Below are positions 16,108 through 24,354 of a stretch of DNA of 47,499 bases, piece by piece (position 1 is the first letter of the stretch; each line of letters opens with the position of its first letter). Source of the DNA: Catenulispora pinistramenti (GTDB lineage: Bacteria > Actinomycetota > Actinomycetes > Streptomycetales > Catenulisporaceae); NCBI RefSeq assembly GCF_018274385.1, contig NZ_JAAFYZ010000062.1, forward strand, positions 1 through 47,499, in the 5' to 3' direction. Both the position numbers and the translations under genes were made by a program. The notes under the pieces were generated by a model that was given only the letters and a program-made list of their open reading frames with translations, made no database searches and was not told the origin of the DNA.

Positions 16108-18204
16108 TCAGGAGTCGAAGACCATCGAGGTGACCGTGGCCGGATCCTTCTTGTCCCAGATCGGGTAGAGCGTGGTCGCGGTGCCGTGGTGCACGACGCC
16201 GGACTTGTCCTCGATCGTGAACACCACGTCCTCGCCGTACTCGCTCACCTGGCGACTCAGGATCTTGACGGTGTCCGACCGCACCGTCGAGTCCAGCGAC
16301 AGCCCCTGGCCGAACGCCTCCGACATCGACACGTCCTGCCCCATCGAGCTGGGGTGGACCACCGCGGTGCCGTCCTTGTCCCGGGTGGCCCAGCCCGGCT
16401 GGTCCGGGGCCGTCGGCCGGTAGCGCAGCGTGTGGACCCAGTCGACCGCGCCTTGCAGGTTGCCGCTGTCGTGGGCCAGGCCGACGGCCTGGTCGAAGAA
16501 GATCTTCAGGGTCTGCTCGGCCGGCTGCTCGGCCAGCGGTTCCACCGCGTAGCTCGTCCCGCCTTGGGCCGCTTCGTAGGAGGGCGAGGTCGGGACGGCG
16601 GCGGTCGAGGACCAGGAGCCGTTCAGCGAGACGCCGACGACGACCGCCAGGACCGCGGCGTTGAAGGCGAGCTGCGGCTTCCAGCGGTCCTGGCGCGGCT
16701 GATCCAGGCCCAGGAACCGGCCGGGCTTGGTGGCGGCCACGGCGCCGGTGAGGCCTCGGGGCCGGCGCTGCGCCGGGATGCGCAGGAAGTCGGTCGCGGG
16801 ATCGGTCGCGGGATCGGCTGTGGTGTCGGTCGCGGTATCGGCTGTGGTGTCGGTTGCGATACCGGTCGCGGTGTCGGTTGCGATGCCGGTTGCGATACCG
16901 GTCGCGGTGCCGGTCGTTACGGCAGCGACTGCGGCGATGGCCTTGGCCTCAGCGGCTTCCACGTCGGCGAGGGCTACAGCAGTGGCCGCGGCTGCGGGCT
17001 CTACGCTGCCCGGCTGCTTTTGATAGTTGGTGAGCAACAGCTGGATCAGCTGACCGGCCGCGACCGCGGCGGCGGGGAACATGATCATCTCGTAGCGCAT
17101 GTAGCCGGAGAACCCGACACCCGCGGTGATGATGTAGGTCGCCCCGACCGCCCCGATGAAGACCGCGGTGGCGTCGGAGGCGAACCGGGCCAGCACCGAG
17201 ACCCCGGCCGCGATGAGCAACGCGTACAGGATGCGGTCGGTGTGCCACATGTAAGTGCACGCTTCCTGCGTGACGATCTTCAGGTAGTGGATGAACTGCC
17301 GGAGGATGCCCCAGTACGTGGTCTGGCCGCGGCCGACGACACCGGCGGTGTCGGTCTTCACCAGCATCATCGACAGTACCTGGATCACCACCGTGGTCGC
17401 CGCCGTCACCAGCAACGAGCTCAGCCAGCGGTTGCGCCAACTGCGCTCGCGCACCAGCATCCACAGCCATCCGGCGCCGGCCATCGCCGGGGCCAGCACG
17501 CCGACCTGCCGGGTCAGGGCGATGAACACCGAGGCCGCGCCCAGCCACACCAGGTTCGCCTTGCCGATGCGGCGCTCGATCGGCAGGTTCGCGACGATCA
17601 CCGCGGCCAGCCCCATGGCCAGCGTGTCGGTTCCGGCCCAGGTGAAGCCGGTGACCGGGACCGTGATGCTGAAGCCGACGGCGACCAGGGCCGCGACCGC
17701 CGGGCCGTAGAGCCGTTGCAGCACGCGGGCGATCGCCCAGACGAACAGCACCGTGCCCAGTACCGGGATCGCGAGCGAACCGCCGGACAGGCCCCACAGC
17801 CAGATGAACGGGATGGACAGCACCGGGTAGAGCATCCGGGTGCGCACCATCTGCCAGGTCGGGTCGTTGTCCGCGAAGTACCAGGGCGACACGTGCGTCC
17901 CCGGCGAGACCAGCTGCTCCAGATGGACCGAGTGGGACCAGGAGAACCCCATGTCCCGCGACATCATCGGCAGGTAATAGCGGCTGTCCGGCGGATGGTT
18001 CCAGCCCTGGCGGCTGGTCAGCTGCAGGGCCAGCGTCGCCGCCATCATCGGGAAGATCACCAGCAGCACACCGAGCCGCACACCGAACAGGTCCCGTCCC
18101 AGGAAGGACGAGACCAGCTCGGGAACGCGACGACGTGGTGGCCGGCCGCCCGCGAAGACCGATGGGGTCTGCGCCATCTCGGGGACGACAGTGTCCGTGC
18201 TCAT
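16108..18204 (-). CDS. Polytopic membrane protein, possible GT-C type glycosyltransferase
   Basis: The 698-residue protein starts at ATG 18204, with AGGAG 8 nt upstream. About ten membrane segments fill residues ~40-430. The first external loop (HPPDSRYYLPMMSRDM) has the acidic DSxYY pattern seen in GT-C lipid-linked sugar transferases; catalysis is not proven. Residues ~440-480 are a Thr/Ala/Asp-rich linker written in ten 12-bp repeats (16793-16912). Then follow one more membrane segment (AFNAAVLAVVVGVSL) and a ~180-residue soluble tail. The probable role is in cell-envelope sugar transfer. A strong hairpin follows the gene. Confidence 0.75.
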   Translation of the reverse strand: MSTDTVVPEMAQTPSVFAGGRPPRRRVPELVSSFLGRDLFGVRLGVLLVIFPMMAATLALQLTSRQGWNHPPDSRYYLPMMSRDMGFSWSHSVHLEQLVSPGTHVSPWYFADNDPTWQMVRTRMLYPVLSIPFIWLWGLSGGSLAIPVLGTVLFVWAIARVLQRLYGPAVAALVAVGFSITVPVTGFTWAGTDTLAMGLAAVIVANLPIERRIGKANLVWLGAASVFIALTRQVGVLAPAMAGAGWLWMLVRERSWRNRWLSSLLVTAATTVVIQVLSMMLVKTDTAGVVGRGQTTYWGILRQFIHYLKIVTQEACTYMWHTDRILYALLIAAGVSVLARFASDATAVFIGAVGATYIITAGVGFSGYMRYEMIMFPAAAVAAGQLIQLLLTNYQKQPGSVEPAAAATAVALADVEAAEAKAIAAVAAVTTGTATGIATGIATDTATGIATDTTADTATDTTADPATDPATDFLRIPAQRRPRGLTGAVAATKPGRFLGLDQPRQDRWKPQLAFNAAVLAVVVGVSLNGSWSSTAAVPTSPSYEAAQGGTSYAVEPLAEQPAEQTLKIFFDQAVGLAHDSGNLQGAVDWVHTLRYRPTAPDQPGWATRDKDGTAVVHPSSMGQDVSMSEAFGQGLSLDSTVRSDTVKILSRQVSEYGEDVVFTIEDKSGVVHHGTATTLYPIWDKKDPATVTSMVFDS
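16793..16912. repeat. 12-bp tandem repeat, 10 copies, in frame
   Basis: Ten contiguous 12-bp units (types gtcgcgggatcg, gctgtggtgtcg, gttgcgataccg) lie inside the membrane protein gene and encode a TATGIATD-like linker. The period is exactly four codons. Units alternate, which suggests duplication of pairs. Confidence 0.9.
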
Positions 18205-18583
18205 CCAGTCCACTCCTGATCCACCGAACCGCTGACGAGGCACGGCGCCGATACCGCCGTCTCGAAAGCACTGACTCACCAACGCACGGATTCGGTTGCA
18301 AGGCATGGCCCGCGGATGAGCGGGCGGTGGCGCGAGGTGGGCGAATGTCCGTGAGCGGAAGAGATCAGCGCGGCCAGACGGCGGATCGCCGCTGACCGCG
18401 CTGATCATACTTGGCCGGAGAAGGTGGTCCCGCACCAGGTCACACCCGATTGACCGGGCGTGACGCGGTGCGGGCGACCGGTGATGCGCGGACGGTCACG
18501 CGTGGTGAGTCACGAGTAGCGACTGTCACGAGTAGCGACTGTCACGAGCAGTGAGTCCCGCGTGGCCGATCACGCGCAGCGGA
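18205..18583. other. 379-bp gene-free region with a 16-bp tandem repeat
   Basis: This lies between the MFS gene (ends 18584) and the downstream membrane protein gene (starts 18204), both on the minus strand. The only clear structure is three 16-bp units of gtcacgagtagcgact at 18509-18524, 18525-18540 and 18541-18556, followed by further tcacgcg words. An upstream extension of the membrane protein frame runs into it but lacks coding character and a ribosome site. No RNA gene was recognised. Confidence 0.7.
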
Positions 18584-20104
18584 TCACGCGTGGATGGCCG
18601 GGGCCGCGTCCGGATCCGCCGGGTCCGGCTTGCCGGCCTTCAGGATGAGGCCGCAGATGACGGCGCCGACACCGAAGATCGCGGCGGCCCACCAGAAGGC
18701 GACGACATAGCTGTGGATCGCGGCGTTGGCCTGCACGACCGGGCTGGCCGCGTTCTTGCCGACCAGGTAGCCGGTCAGCGCGCTGGCCGCCAGCGAGTTC
18801 AGCAGCGCGGTGCCGATCGAGCCGCCGATCTGCTGGGCGGTGTTGACCATGGCCGAGGCGACGCCGGCGTCGTGGGCCTCCACCCCGGAGGTGGCGGCGT
18901 TCATCGCCGGGGCGAAGATGGCGCCCATGCCGATGCCGACGAGCACGGTCGGGCCGAGGATGTTCGCGGCGTAGCTGGAGTGCAGTCCGATGCCGGTGAG
19001 CCAGACCATGCCGCCGCCGGCCACCAGCATGCCGACGAAGACCAGGATCTTGGCGCCCATCCGCGGGTAGAGCTGGGTGGTGCTGATGGTCGCGGTGATC
19101 ATCAGGGCGGCGACCATCGGCAGGAACGCCACACCGGTCATGACCGGGCTGTAGCGCAGGATCTCCTGCAGGTAGTAGTTCAGGAACAGGAAGACGCCGA
19201 ACATGCCGATGCCGGTGAGGAACATCGCCAGGTAGGACCCGCCGCGGTTGCGCTCCAGGATGACGCGCAGCGGCAGCAGCGGGTGCTTGGTGCGGGTCTG
19301 CCACCAGGTGAAGCCGGCCAGCAGGATCACGCCGGCGGCCAGGAAGCCCCAGGTGCCCGGAGCGCTCCACGGGTGCGACTCGGCGTTGGCGAAGCCGTAG
19401 ACGATGCCGAACAGACCGGCCGAGACCAGAAGAGTGCCGGGGATGTCGAGCGAGGGCCGGGCTCCGTCGCGCGCGTGCCGCGGGATCAGCACCGCGGCGC
19501 CGGCGATCGCGATGACGCTGATGCCGACGTTGACGAACAGCGTCCAGCGCCAGTTCAGGAACTCGGTCAGCACCCCGCCGAGCAGCATCCCGATCGCGGC
19601 GCCGGAACCGGCGATGCCGCCGAACACGGCGAACGCGGTGGCCCGCTCCTTGGCCTCGGTGAAGGTCGTGGACAGCAGCGACAGCGCGGCCGGGGCGAGC
19701 ATGGCGCCGGCCACCCCCTGCAGCGCGCGGGCCAGCACCAGCACCTCGAAGTTCGGTGCGGCACCGCCCAGCGCCGAGGCCGCGGCGAAGCCGACCAGCC
19801 CGATCAGGAACATCATCCGCCGTCCGATGACGTCGGAGACCCGGCCGAACAGCAACAGCAGACTGCCGAACGCCAGCGAGTAGGCGGTGACGATCCACTG
19901 CCGGTCGCCGTTCGAGAAGCCCAGCGCCTTCTGCGCGTCGGGCAGCGCGATGTTCACGATGGTGACGTCCAGCACGATCATCAGCTGCGCCAGCCCGATG
20001 ACGGCCAGGATGAGCCACCGTCTGGCGTGGTTCGGGTCGGTGTGAGCGGCGGGTGGGGCCAGGTCCGCCCGTGGTCCCGCGCCGGTCGTGTCGACATCTG
20101 CCAT
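18584..20104 (-). CDS. MFS drug:H+ antiporter, DHA2 (EmrB/QacA) family
   Basis: The 506-residue transporter has about 14 membrane segments. It carries the DHA2 marks LDVTIVNIALP in segment 1, WIVTAYSLAFGSLLLLFGRVSDVIGRR (the loop 2-3 GRxSDxxGRR motif) and GGIAGSGAAIGMLLGG (antiporter motif C). It should expel cationic or amphipathic drugs in exchange for protons. ATG 20104 is chosen because AGGGGACGAG lies just upstream; an ATG at 20122 lacks such a site. It is divergent from a TetR gene across a 160-bp region with several TGGAA/TTCCA sites, the usual repressor-pump layout. Confidence 0.93.
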   Translation of the reverse strand: MADVDTTGAGPRADLAPPAAHTDPNHARRWLILAVIGLAQLMIVLDVTIVNIALPDAQKALGFSNGDRQWIVTAYSLAFGSLLLLFGRVSDVIGRRMMFLIGLVGFAAASALGGAAPNFEVLVLARALQGVAGAMLAPAALSLLSTTFTEAKERATAFAVFGGIAGSGAAIGMLLGGVLTEFLNWRWTLFVNVGISVIAIAGAAVLIPRHARDGARPSLDIPGTLLVSAGLFGIVYGFANAESHPWSAPGTWGFLAAGVILLAGFTWWQTRTKHPLLPLRVILERNRGGSYLAMFLTGIGMFGVFLFLNYYLQEILRYSPVMTGVAFLPMVAALMITATISTTQLYPRMGAKILVFVGMLVAGGGMVWLTGIGLHSSYAANILGPTVLVGIGMGAIFAPAMNAATSGVEAHDAGVASAMVNTAQQIGGSIGTALLNSLAASALTGYLVGKNAASPVVQANAAIHSYVVAFWWAAAIFGVGAVICGLILKAGKPDPADPDAAPAIHA

Positions 20105-20135
20105 GGTTCTCGTCCCCTGCATCCGGAGAAGTCTT

Positions 20136-20207
20136 TTCCACTTACCCGACACGACTGTACCAGCCAAGTGGAATACTTGCCTCCACATGGAGACCGGTGT
20201 TCCATTT
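20136..20207. promoter_or_regulatory. Operator cluster between MFS and TetR genes
   Basis: TTCCACTT (20136-20143) and AAGTGGAA (20166-20173) are an exact inverted pair 22 bp apart. CTCCACATGGAG (20181-20192) is a palindrome, and TTCCATTT (20200-20207) follows. These lie between the two divergent starts and are good candidates for binding by the adjacent TetR protein. Confidence 0.5.
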
Positions 20208-20264
20208 AACTGCGTCTAAGATTCACCTGGACCGCCGGGAGGCGGCACGAGGCAGGAGCGAACA

Positions 20265-21017
20265 GTGACGAAAGCGAAGATCGAGGAGGCCGAACCCCAG
20301 GTGGCGACCGCCCCCGCACCTCCCACCGGGCCCGCGGCCCGCCCGCTGCGCCGGGACGCCGAACGTAACCGGCAGCTCATCCTGGACACCGCCAAGACGG
20401 TCTTCGCCCAACGCGGCCTGGAGGCGTCCCTCGATGAGGTGGCCCACGCCGCCGGCCTCGGCGTCGGCACCGTCTACCGCCGCTTCCCCAACCGCGACGC
20501 CCTGATCGACGCCCTCTTCGACGACATGCTCCACTCCATCGAGCGCATCGTCGCCGAGTCCATCGCCCTGCCCCGCGCCTGGGACGGCCTGATCCACTTC
20601 ATGAGCTCGATGCTGGAGTCCCAGGGCCGCGACAAAGCCCTGCGCGACCTGATGCTCTCCCGCCAGAAGTACCTCGACCAGTGCGAGCAGGACAAGGAAG
20701 AGGTCGTCCGCGAGACCGTCGAACCGGCCCTTTACGCCCTGATCGACCAGGCGAAGGCCCAAGGCGACCTGCGCCCGGACGTGGAGCCGACGGACGTGGG
20801 CGTACTGCTGATCTCAGCGGTCGGCGTGGTCGACTTCACCGCCCCGGCCGACCCCGACGTCTGGCGCCGCCACTTCACCATCCTGCTCGACGGCATGCGC
20901 GCCCGCCCCGCGGACGGGAACGCCGCGCTCACGCCCGCGGCGCTGGACGATAGGCAACTCGAGGTGTGCATGACCGGGTGGAAGTACGGGACGCGGGAGA
21001 CACCTCGGCGGCGGTAG
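20265..21017 (+). CDS. TetR-family repressor of the MFS pump
   Basis: The 250-residue protein has a ~30-residue Pro/Ala-rich lead, then the TetR HTH (RQLILDTAKTVFAQRGLEAS, VAHAAGLGVGTVYRRFPNRD, residues ~33-85) and a helical ligand domain. The GLGVGTVYRRFPNRDALI form is common in actinobacterial regulators of efflux pumps. GTG 20265 follows AGGAGCGAAC. It most likely represses the divergent DHA2 gene and itself, releasing DNA when a pump substrate binds. Confidence 0.92.
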   Translation: MTKAKIEEAEPQVATAPAPPTGPAARPLRRDAERNRQLILDTAKTVFAQRGLEASLDEVAHAAGLGVGTVYRRFPNRDALIDALFDDMLHSIERIVAESIALPRAWDGLIHFMSSMLESQGRDKALRDLMLSRQKYLDQCEQDKEEVVRETVEPALYALIDQAKAQGDLRPDVEPTDVGVLLISAVGVVDFTAPADPDVWRRHFTILLDGMRARPADGNAALTPAALDDRQLEVCMTGWKYGTRETPRRR

Positions 21018-21103
21018 GAAAGGTTCAGGATGCGTACCGCCCACAACCTCATCGACGACGAGTAAGGCGCGCGAGGCCGACGATCAGACGGCCCAGCCTC
21101 GGG

Positions 21104-21577
21104 CTATCGCGGCTCGTCCCCCGAATCGCTCGCGCCCACTGTCTCCCGGCGGATCAGGGCGCCGAGGAACCCGATCGGGGCGGTGAGCGCGGAGGTGTAG
21201 GCGGCACCGGCGCAGATCTCCACGACATCGCCGCGGCCGACCGAGCTGACCAGGCACAGCTGCTCGGCCACGAAGCGGCCCCAGGCTCGCCGGTAGTTCA
21301 CCGACTGCTGCGCGAAGGAGAAGGAATAGGGCGCGAGCAGGTCGTCGGGGTCGAGCAGCCCCCAGCGGCCGCTGACCACGAACCACGGCACACCGCTCGC
21401 CTCGGCCCGGGCCCGCCGATCTGCGAACTGCGGGCTGACATACAGGTCGCGGGCCACGGCGGGCTCGTTCAGCTGCGCCTTCCCACCTCCGACGAGGATG
21501 ACGGACGCTGCGGTCGACGAGGCGGGCGAGGGCTCGGCGAACGGTGTCGCGGATCCGGCACCGGGGGGCGTTGGCAT
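21104..21577 (-). CDS. DUF6884-like protein
   Basis: The 157-residue protein has the pattern of a YaaA-like family: VILVGGGKAQLNEPAVARDLY, QFADRRARAEASGVPWFVVSGRWGLLDPDDLLAPY, then a helical end. In relatives the first motif is often GCSKxKL; here the Cys is Gly. Function is unsettled; YaaA-type proteins relate to DNA or oxidative damage, but that link is only by family resemblance. The start ATG 21577 has no Shine-Dalgarno, and TAGCTATCT just upstream suggests a leaderless message. It converges with the TetR gene. Confidence 0.75.
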   Translation of the reverse strand: MPTPPGAGSATPFAEPSPASSTAASVILVGGGKAQLNEPAVARDLYVSPQFADRRARAEASGVPWFVVSGRWGLLDPDDLLAPYSFSFAQQSVNYRRAWGRFVAEQLCLVSSVGRGDVVEICAGAAYTSALTAPIGFLGALIRRETVGASDSGDEPR

Positions 21578-21693
21578 GGCAGATAGCTACACGATTGCGG
21601 CGCGGCGCGCCAACCGGGCAGGCGCGCGGGGGACAATACAGAGCCAGAAGACGTCTGCCCGCCGGGCGGGGGCGAAGGCTGCCTGCCACAGCT

Positions 21694-22575
21694 CTAGTCC
21701 GCCCCGATCACCTGAAAGCTCGAGTCCTCGAAGATGTGGTGCATGGAGGTCCCGATGTCGTGCACCTCGTAGTCCCCGTCAGGCAACTTGACCACCCGGT
21801 CCACCAATCCGCCCGGGTACTTGGCCAGTGCCGTGACGACCGCCTGGTCGGCCGTGGCGGCGTCGACTATCGTGCCCTGGCCCTCGGTGTAGTCGGTGGG
21901 GATCGTGCCGTAGGTCTTCGAGGTGTTCTGCTGCCCGCGTTGCATCGCGGTGACGTCCGAGGAGGCCGTGGTGTAGGGGCTGCCCTTGGGCTCGACGGTG
22001 ACCTGGGTCGCGGTGATCGTGGTGCCGTCGACGGTGCCGACCACGAGGACTCCCGCGCCGGCCGTGACGGCGTTCGCCGAGGTGGCGGTGTTGGTACCGC
22101 TCGTCGCGTCCTGGTAGCCGGTGGTCTGGCTTTCGGTGACGGTGAGCTGCGAGCCGACGGTCGTGGTGACGGTGAAGCCGGAGCCGGACACACTGCTGAC
22201 GGTGCCGGAGGTGCCGCCCGGTTCGTTGGTCGAGCGGGCGTTGGATCCTTGGCCGCCGCCGGCACCACCGGGAATGCCGGGCGCGCCGGCACCACCGGGA
22301 ATGCCGGGCGCGCCGGCACCACCGCCGCCGGACGGCGGCTGATTCTGCCCGCTGGAAGCAGTCGTCGAACCACTGCCCGACGACCCGGAGGTCAGAGCGA
22401 CGCCGGTCGCGACGCCGGCCACCGCGAGCACCGCGACGCCCGCGCAGACGACCACGTTCCGCCTGCGTGCGAAGAAGCCTTGTCTTGGAGCCGCACCGCC
22501 CGGCTGGCCGCCGCTCTCGGGACCACCGCTCTCGGGACCGCCGGGCTGCGCGTCGCTGGGGTAGAAGTCGTTCAT
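21694..22575 (-). CDS. Membrane-anchored PepSY-like protein
   Basis: The 293-residue protein starts at ATG 22575, with AAGGGGA 9 nt upstream. A Gly/Pro-rich cytoplasmic lead (~35 residues) and a single membrane segment (VVVCAGVAVLAVAGVATGVAL) are followed by a Gly/Pro/Ser linker with GAPGIPGGA twice (a 27-bp duplication near 22264-22318). Next is an OB-like beta domain (SGTVSSVSGSGFTVTT to ITATQVTVEPKG). It ends with a PepSY-like domain (VVTALAKYPGGLVDRVVKLPDGDYEVH). PepSY domains are thought to inhibit or sense proteases outside the membrane; this protein lies next to a group of secreted peptidases. Confidence 0.78.
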   Translation of the reverse strand: MNDFYPSDAQPGGPESGGPESGGQPGGAAPRQGFFARRRNVVVCAGVAVLAVAGVATGVALTSGSSGSGSTTASSGQNQPPSGGGGAGAPGIPGGAGAPGIPGGAGGGQGSNARSTNEPGGTSGTVSSVSGSGFTVTTTVGSQLTVTESQTTGYQDATSGTNTATSANAVTAGAGVLVVGTVDGTTITATQVTVEPKGSPYTTASSDVTAMQRGQQNTSKTYGTIPTDYTEGQGTIVDAATADQAVVTALAKYPGGLVDRVVKLPDGDYEVHDIGTSMHHIFEDSSFQVIGAD

Positions 22576-22674
22576 ACTGAACAATCCCCTTCATGAGCTG
22601 ACTGTGTCTCCAGGCTGTAGTCCCTTCATTTGCTTCGGCTGTAGGCGGTGTGAAAGGCGTCTTAGAAAACGGCC

Positions 22675-23511
22675 TCAGCCGCAGGCACCGGTCCCGGGCC
22701 CACCGAGCCGGAAGGAAGTCGCCGTCACCTGACCGGCGTCATACCGGCTCGGGCTGGTGGCGCTGACCGCCAGCTCCGGCGCGTCGGTCGTCCCGGCGAT
22801 GCGGTAGTCCCGTATCCAGGACGAGCCGCCTGTGCTGCCGAAGCGCCCGTCGCCCATCTGCGTGCAGCTCGGGGTGTCGGCGGTGTTCTCGGCCACCTCG
22901 CCGAACACCGACACCAACTGCGCACTCTGATACGTCCCGTTCCACAGCGCGCCCGGGAAGTACCCGACCGGCTGATCGCGGAAGAAGACCCACCAGTCGC
23001 CGCCGATGTTGCGGATGGCGAAGTGTGCCGCCTCGTTCGGACGCAGCGCCATGCCGGGCCGGATCCGGTGCGAGACCTGCACGAATCCACAGCCGTTGTA
23101 GCAGCTCTCCTGACCGTCGACCCAGTGGTAGACGAACAGGTGCGGCTTTGCGTCGCCGTTGAGTTCGGGATCGACGGTCCAGCCGATCTCGACGGTCGAG
23201 GTCCGCGCGGTGTTCTGGAGCGCGATCTCCTGCAGGCTGTGCTCGCCGGTCTGCGCCGGGTTGACGATCGGCGCGTCGACCTTCATCAGAACGCTGACGC
23301 CGGTGGTATTCGTCCACTGATGGCCGCTGACGTAGTCGTAACACGCGCCGTACCAGCAGACGGGACCGCTGTTGGCCGCGGCCGACGCCGCTGTCGGCAC
23401 CGCCGGCACGGCCACCCCCGAGCCCGCGACGGCACCGGCCGGAGCACCGACCAGACTCGCCGAGAAGAGAGCAAGCGCCGAGACAAAGCCGACGCGCCAC
23501 TTAACAAACAC
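22675..23511 (-). CDS. Secreted neprosin-like (DUF239) peptidase, copy 2
   Basis: The 278-residue protein from GTG 23511 (TTG 23523 is the alternative) has a signal peptide (RVGFVSALALFSASLVGAPAGA) and a CWYGACYDYVSG motif. The neprosin core includes EIGWTVDPELNGDAKPHLFVYHW, CYNGCGFVQVS, GDWWVFFRDQPVGYFPGALW and VSVFGEV. Neprosins are glutamic peptidases that cut after proline. The two glutamates, Glu108 (VEIGW) and Glu205 (FGEV), sit at places matching the catalytic pair by motif. The start lies inside the end of the preceding paralogue, so the two are co-translated. It probably acts outside the cell, with a disulfide in CTQMGDG. Confidence 0.82.
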   Translation of the reverse strand: MFVKWRVGFVSALALFSASLVGAPAGAVAGSGVAVPAVPTAASAAANSGPVCWYGACYDYVSGHQWTNTTGVSVLMKVDAPIVNPAQTGEHSLQEIALQNTARTSTVEIGWTVDPELNGDAKPHLFVYHWVDGQESCYNGCGFVQVSHRIRPGMALRPNEAAHFAIRNIGGDWWVFFRDQPVGYFPGALWNGTYQSAQLVSVFGEVAENTADTPSCTQMGDGRFGSTGGSSWIRDYRIAGTTDAPELAVSATSPSRYDAGQVTATSFRLGGPGTGACG

Positions 23512-24304
23512 CAGGACCCCCAAGAGTGAAAGACGTCCCGGTCACCGACCCGTAGTCATACGAGTCCGGATCGCTGGCCGTGACAGTGAATTTCGGCTGA
23601 TCAGCCGACCCCATGAGCTGGTAGTCGGAGATCGACGACGCCGCCGTGCCCTGACTGCCGAAAACGCCGTCGCCCATCTGCGTGCAGCTGGGCGCTTTGT
23701 CCGCGGCCACCTCGCCGAACGCCGACACGATCTGAGCGCTGGTGAAGGAACCGCCCCACTCGGATCCGGGGAAGTACCCGAAGGCGACGTCGTTGTAGTA
23801 CGCCCACCAGTTGCCCTCGTAGTACCGAAGCGCGAACGCTCCGCTCGTACCGGGGGTCAAAGCCATTCCGGCCCGGACCGTCGAAGACACTTGAACGAAT
23901 CCGCAGCCGTTGTAACAAGTCGACTGCCCGTTTATCCAGTGATAGACGAACAGATGCGGCTGATAGTCCCCGTTGGTCCCCGGATCGACACTCCACCCGA
24001 TCTCGATGGTGTCCCCGGAAGCCGTACCGCTAGACGTCTGTAGCGAAAGCTCTTGCAGGGAATGACCGTCTGCCGCGACGCCCCCAGGCGCTTCCTGCTC
24101 CATCGTCACCGAAGCGCCGGTGGTATTCGTGTACTGCCGACCGGTGACATAGCTGAAGCAGGACCCGTACCAACACGTTGCCGCCTGAGCACTGCCGGCA
24201 GGCAGTACGACGACCGTGCCGGCGGCCACCACTGTCGCCGCGGCGGCCGCACCGACAGTGCCTATTCGAGTTCTGAGATGGCCGCGAAAAGCTCCAAAAG
24301 GCAT
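23501..24304 (-). CDS. Secreted neprosin-like (DUF239) peptidase, copy 1
   Basis: The 267-residue paralogue has a signal peptide (VGAAAAATVVAAGTVVVLPAGSAQA) and CWYGSCFSYVTGRQYTNTTG. The core motifs are EIGWSVDPGTNGDYQPHLFVYHW, CYNGCGFVQVS, GNWWAYYNDVAFGYFPGSEW and VSAFGEV. Candidate catalytic glutamates are Glu101 and Glu198, with the same 97-residue gap as in copy 2. The pair clearly arose by tandem duplication and has since diverged, mostly in the first third. It follows the proline-iminopeptidase-type gene by 50 bp on the same strand, so one transcript could carry all three. Confidence 0.83.
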   Translation of the reverse strand: MPFGAFRGHLRTRIGTVGAAAAATVVAAGTVVVLPAGSAQAATCWYGSCFSYVTGRQYTNTTGASVTMEQEAPGGVAADGHSLQELSLQTSSGTASGDTIEIGWSVDPGTNGDYQPHLFVYHWINGQSTCYNGCGFVQVSSTVRAGMALTPGTSGAFALRYYEGNWWAYYNDVAFGYFPGSEWGGSFTSAQIVSAFGEVAADKAPSCTQMGDGVFGSQGTAASSISDYQLMGSADQPKFTVTASDPDSYDYGSVTGTSFTLGGPGVC

Positions 24305-24354
24305 GCGTGTACCTCGAAACGAAGTCGATGTGAACCGGACTGTGAAGCGAATAG

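Noticed and set aside
16793-16912. CRISPR-like regular repeats
   Set aside because: Contiguous 12-bp units without spacers, in frame within a gene, and no cas genes; a tandem repeat, not CRISPR. The same holds for the other short arrays.
16063-18219. 718-codon open frame opposite the membrane protein gene
   Set aside because: Antisense shadow; the real frame shows membrane segments and a good start.
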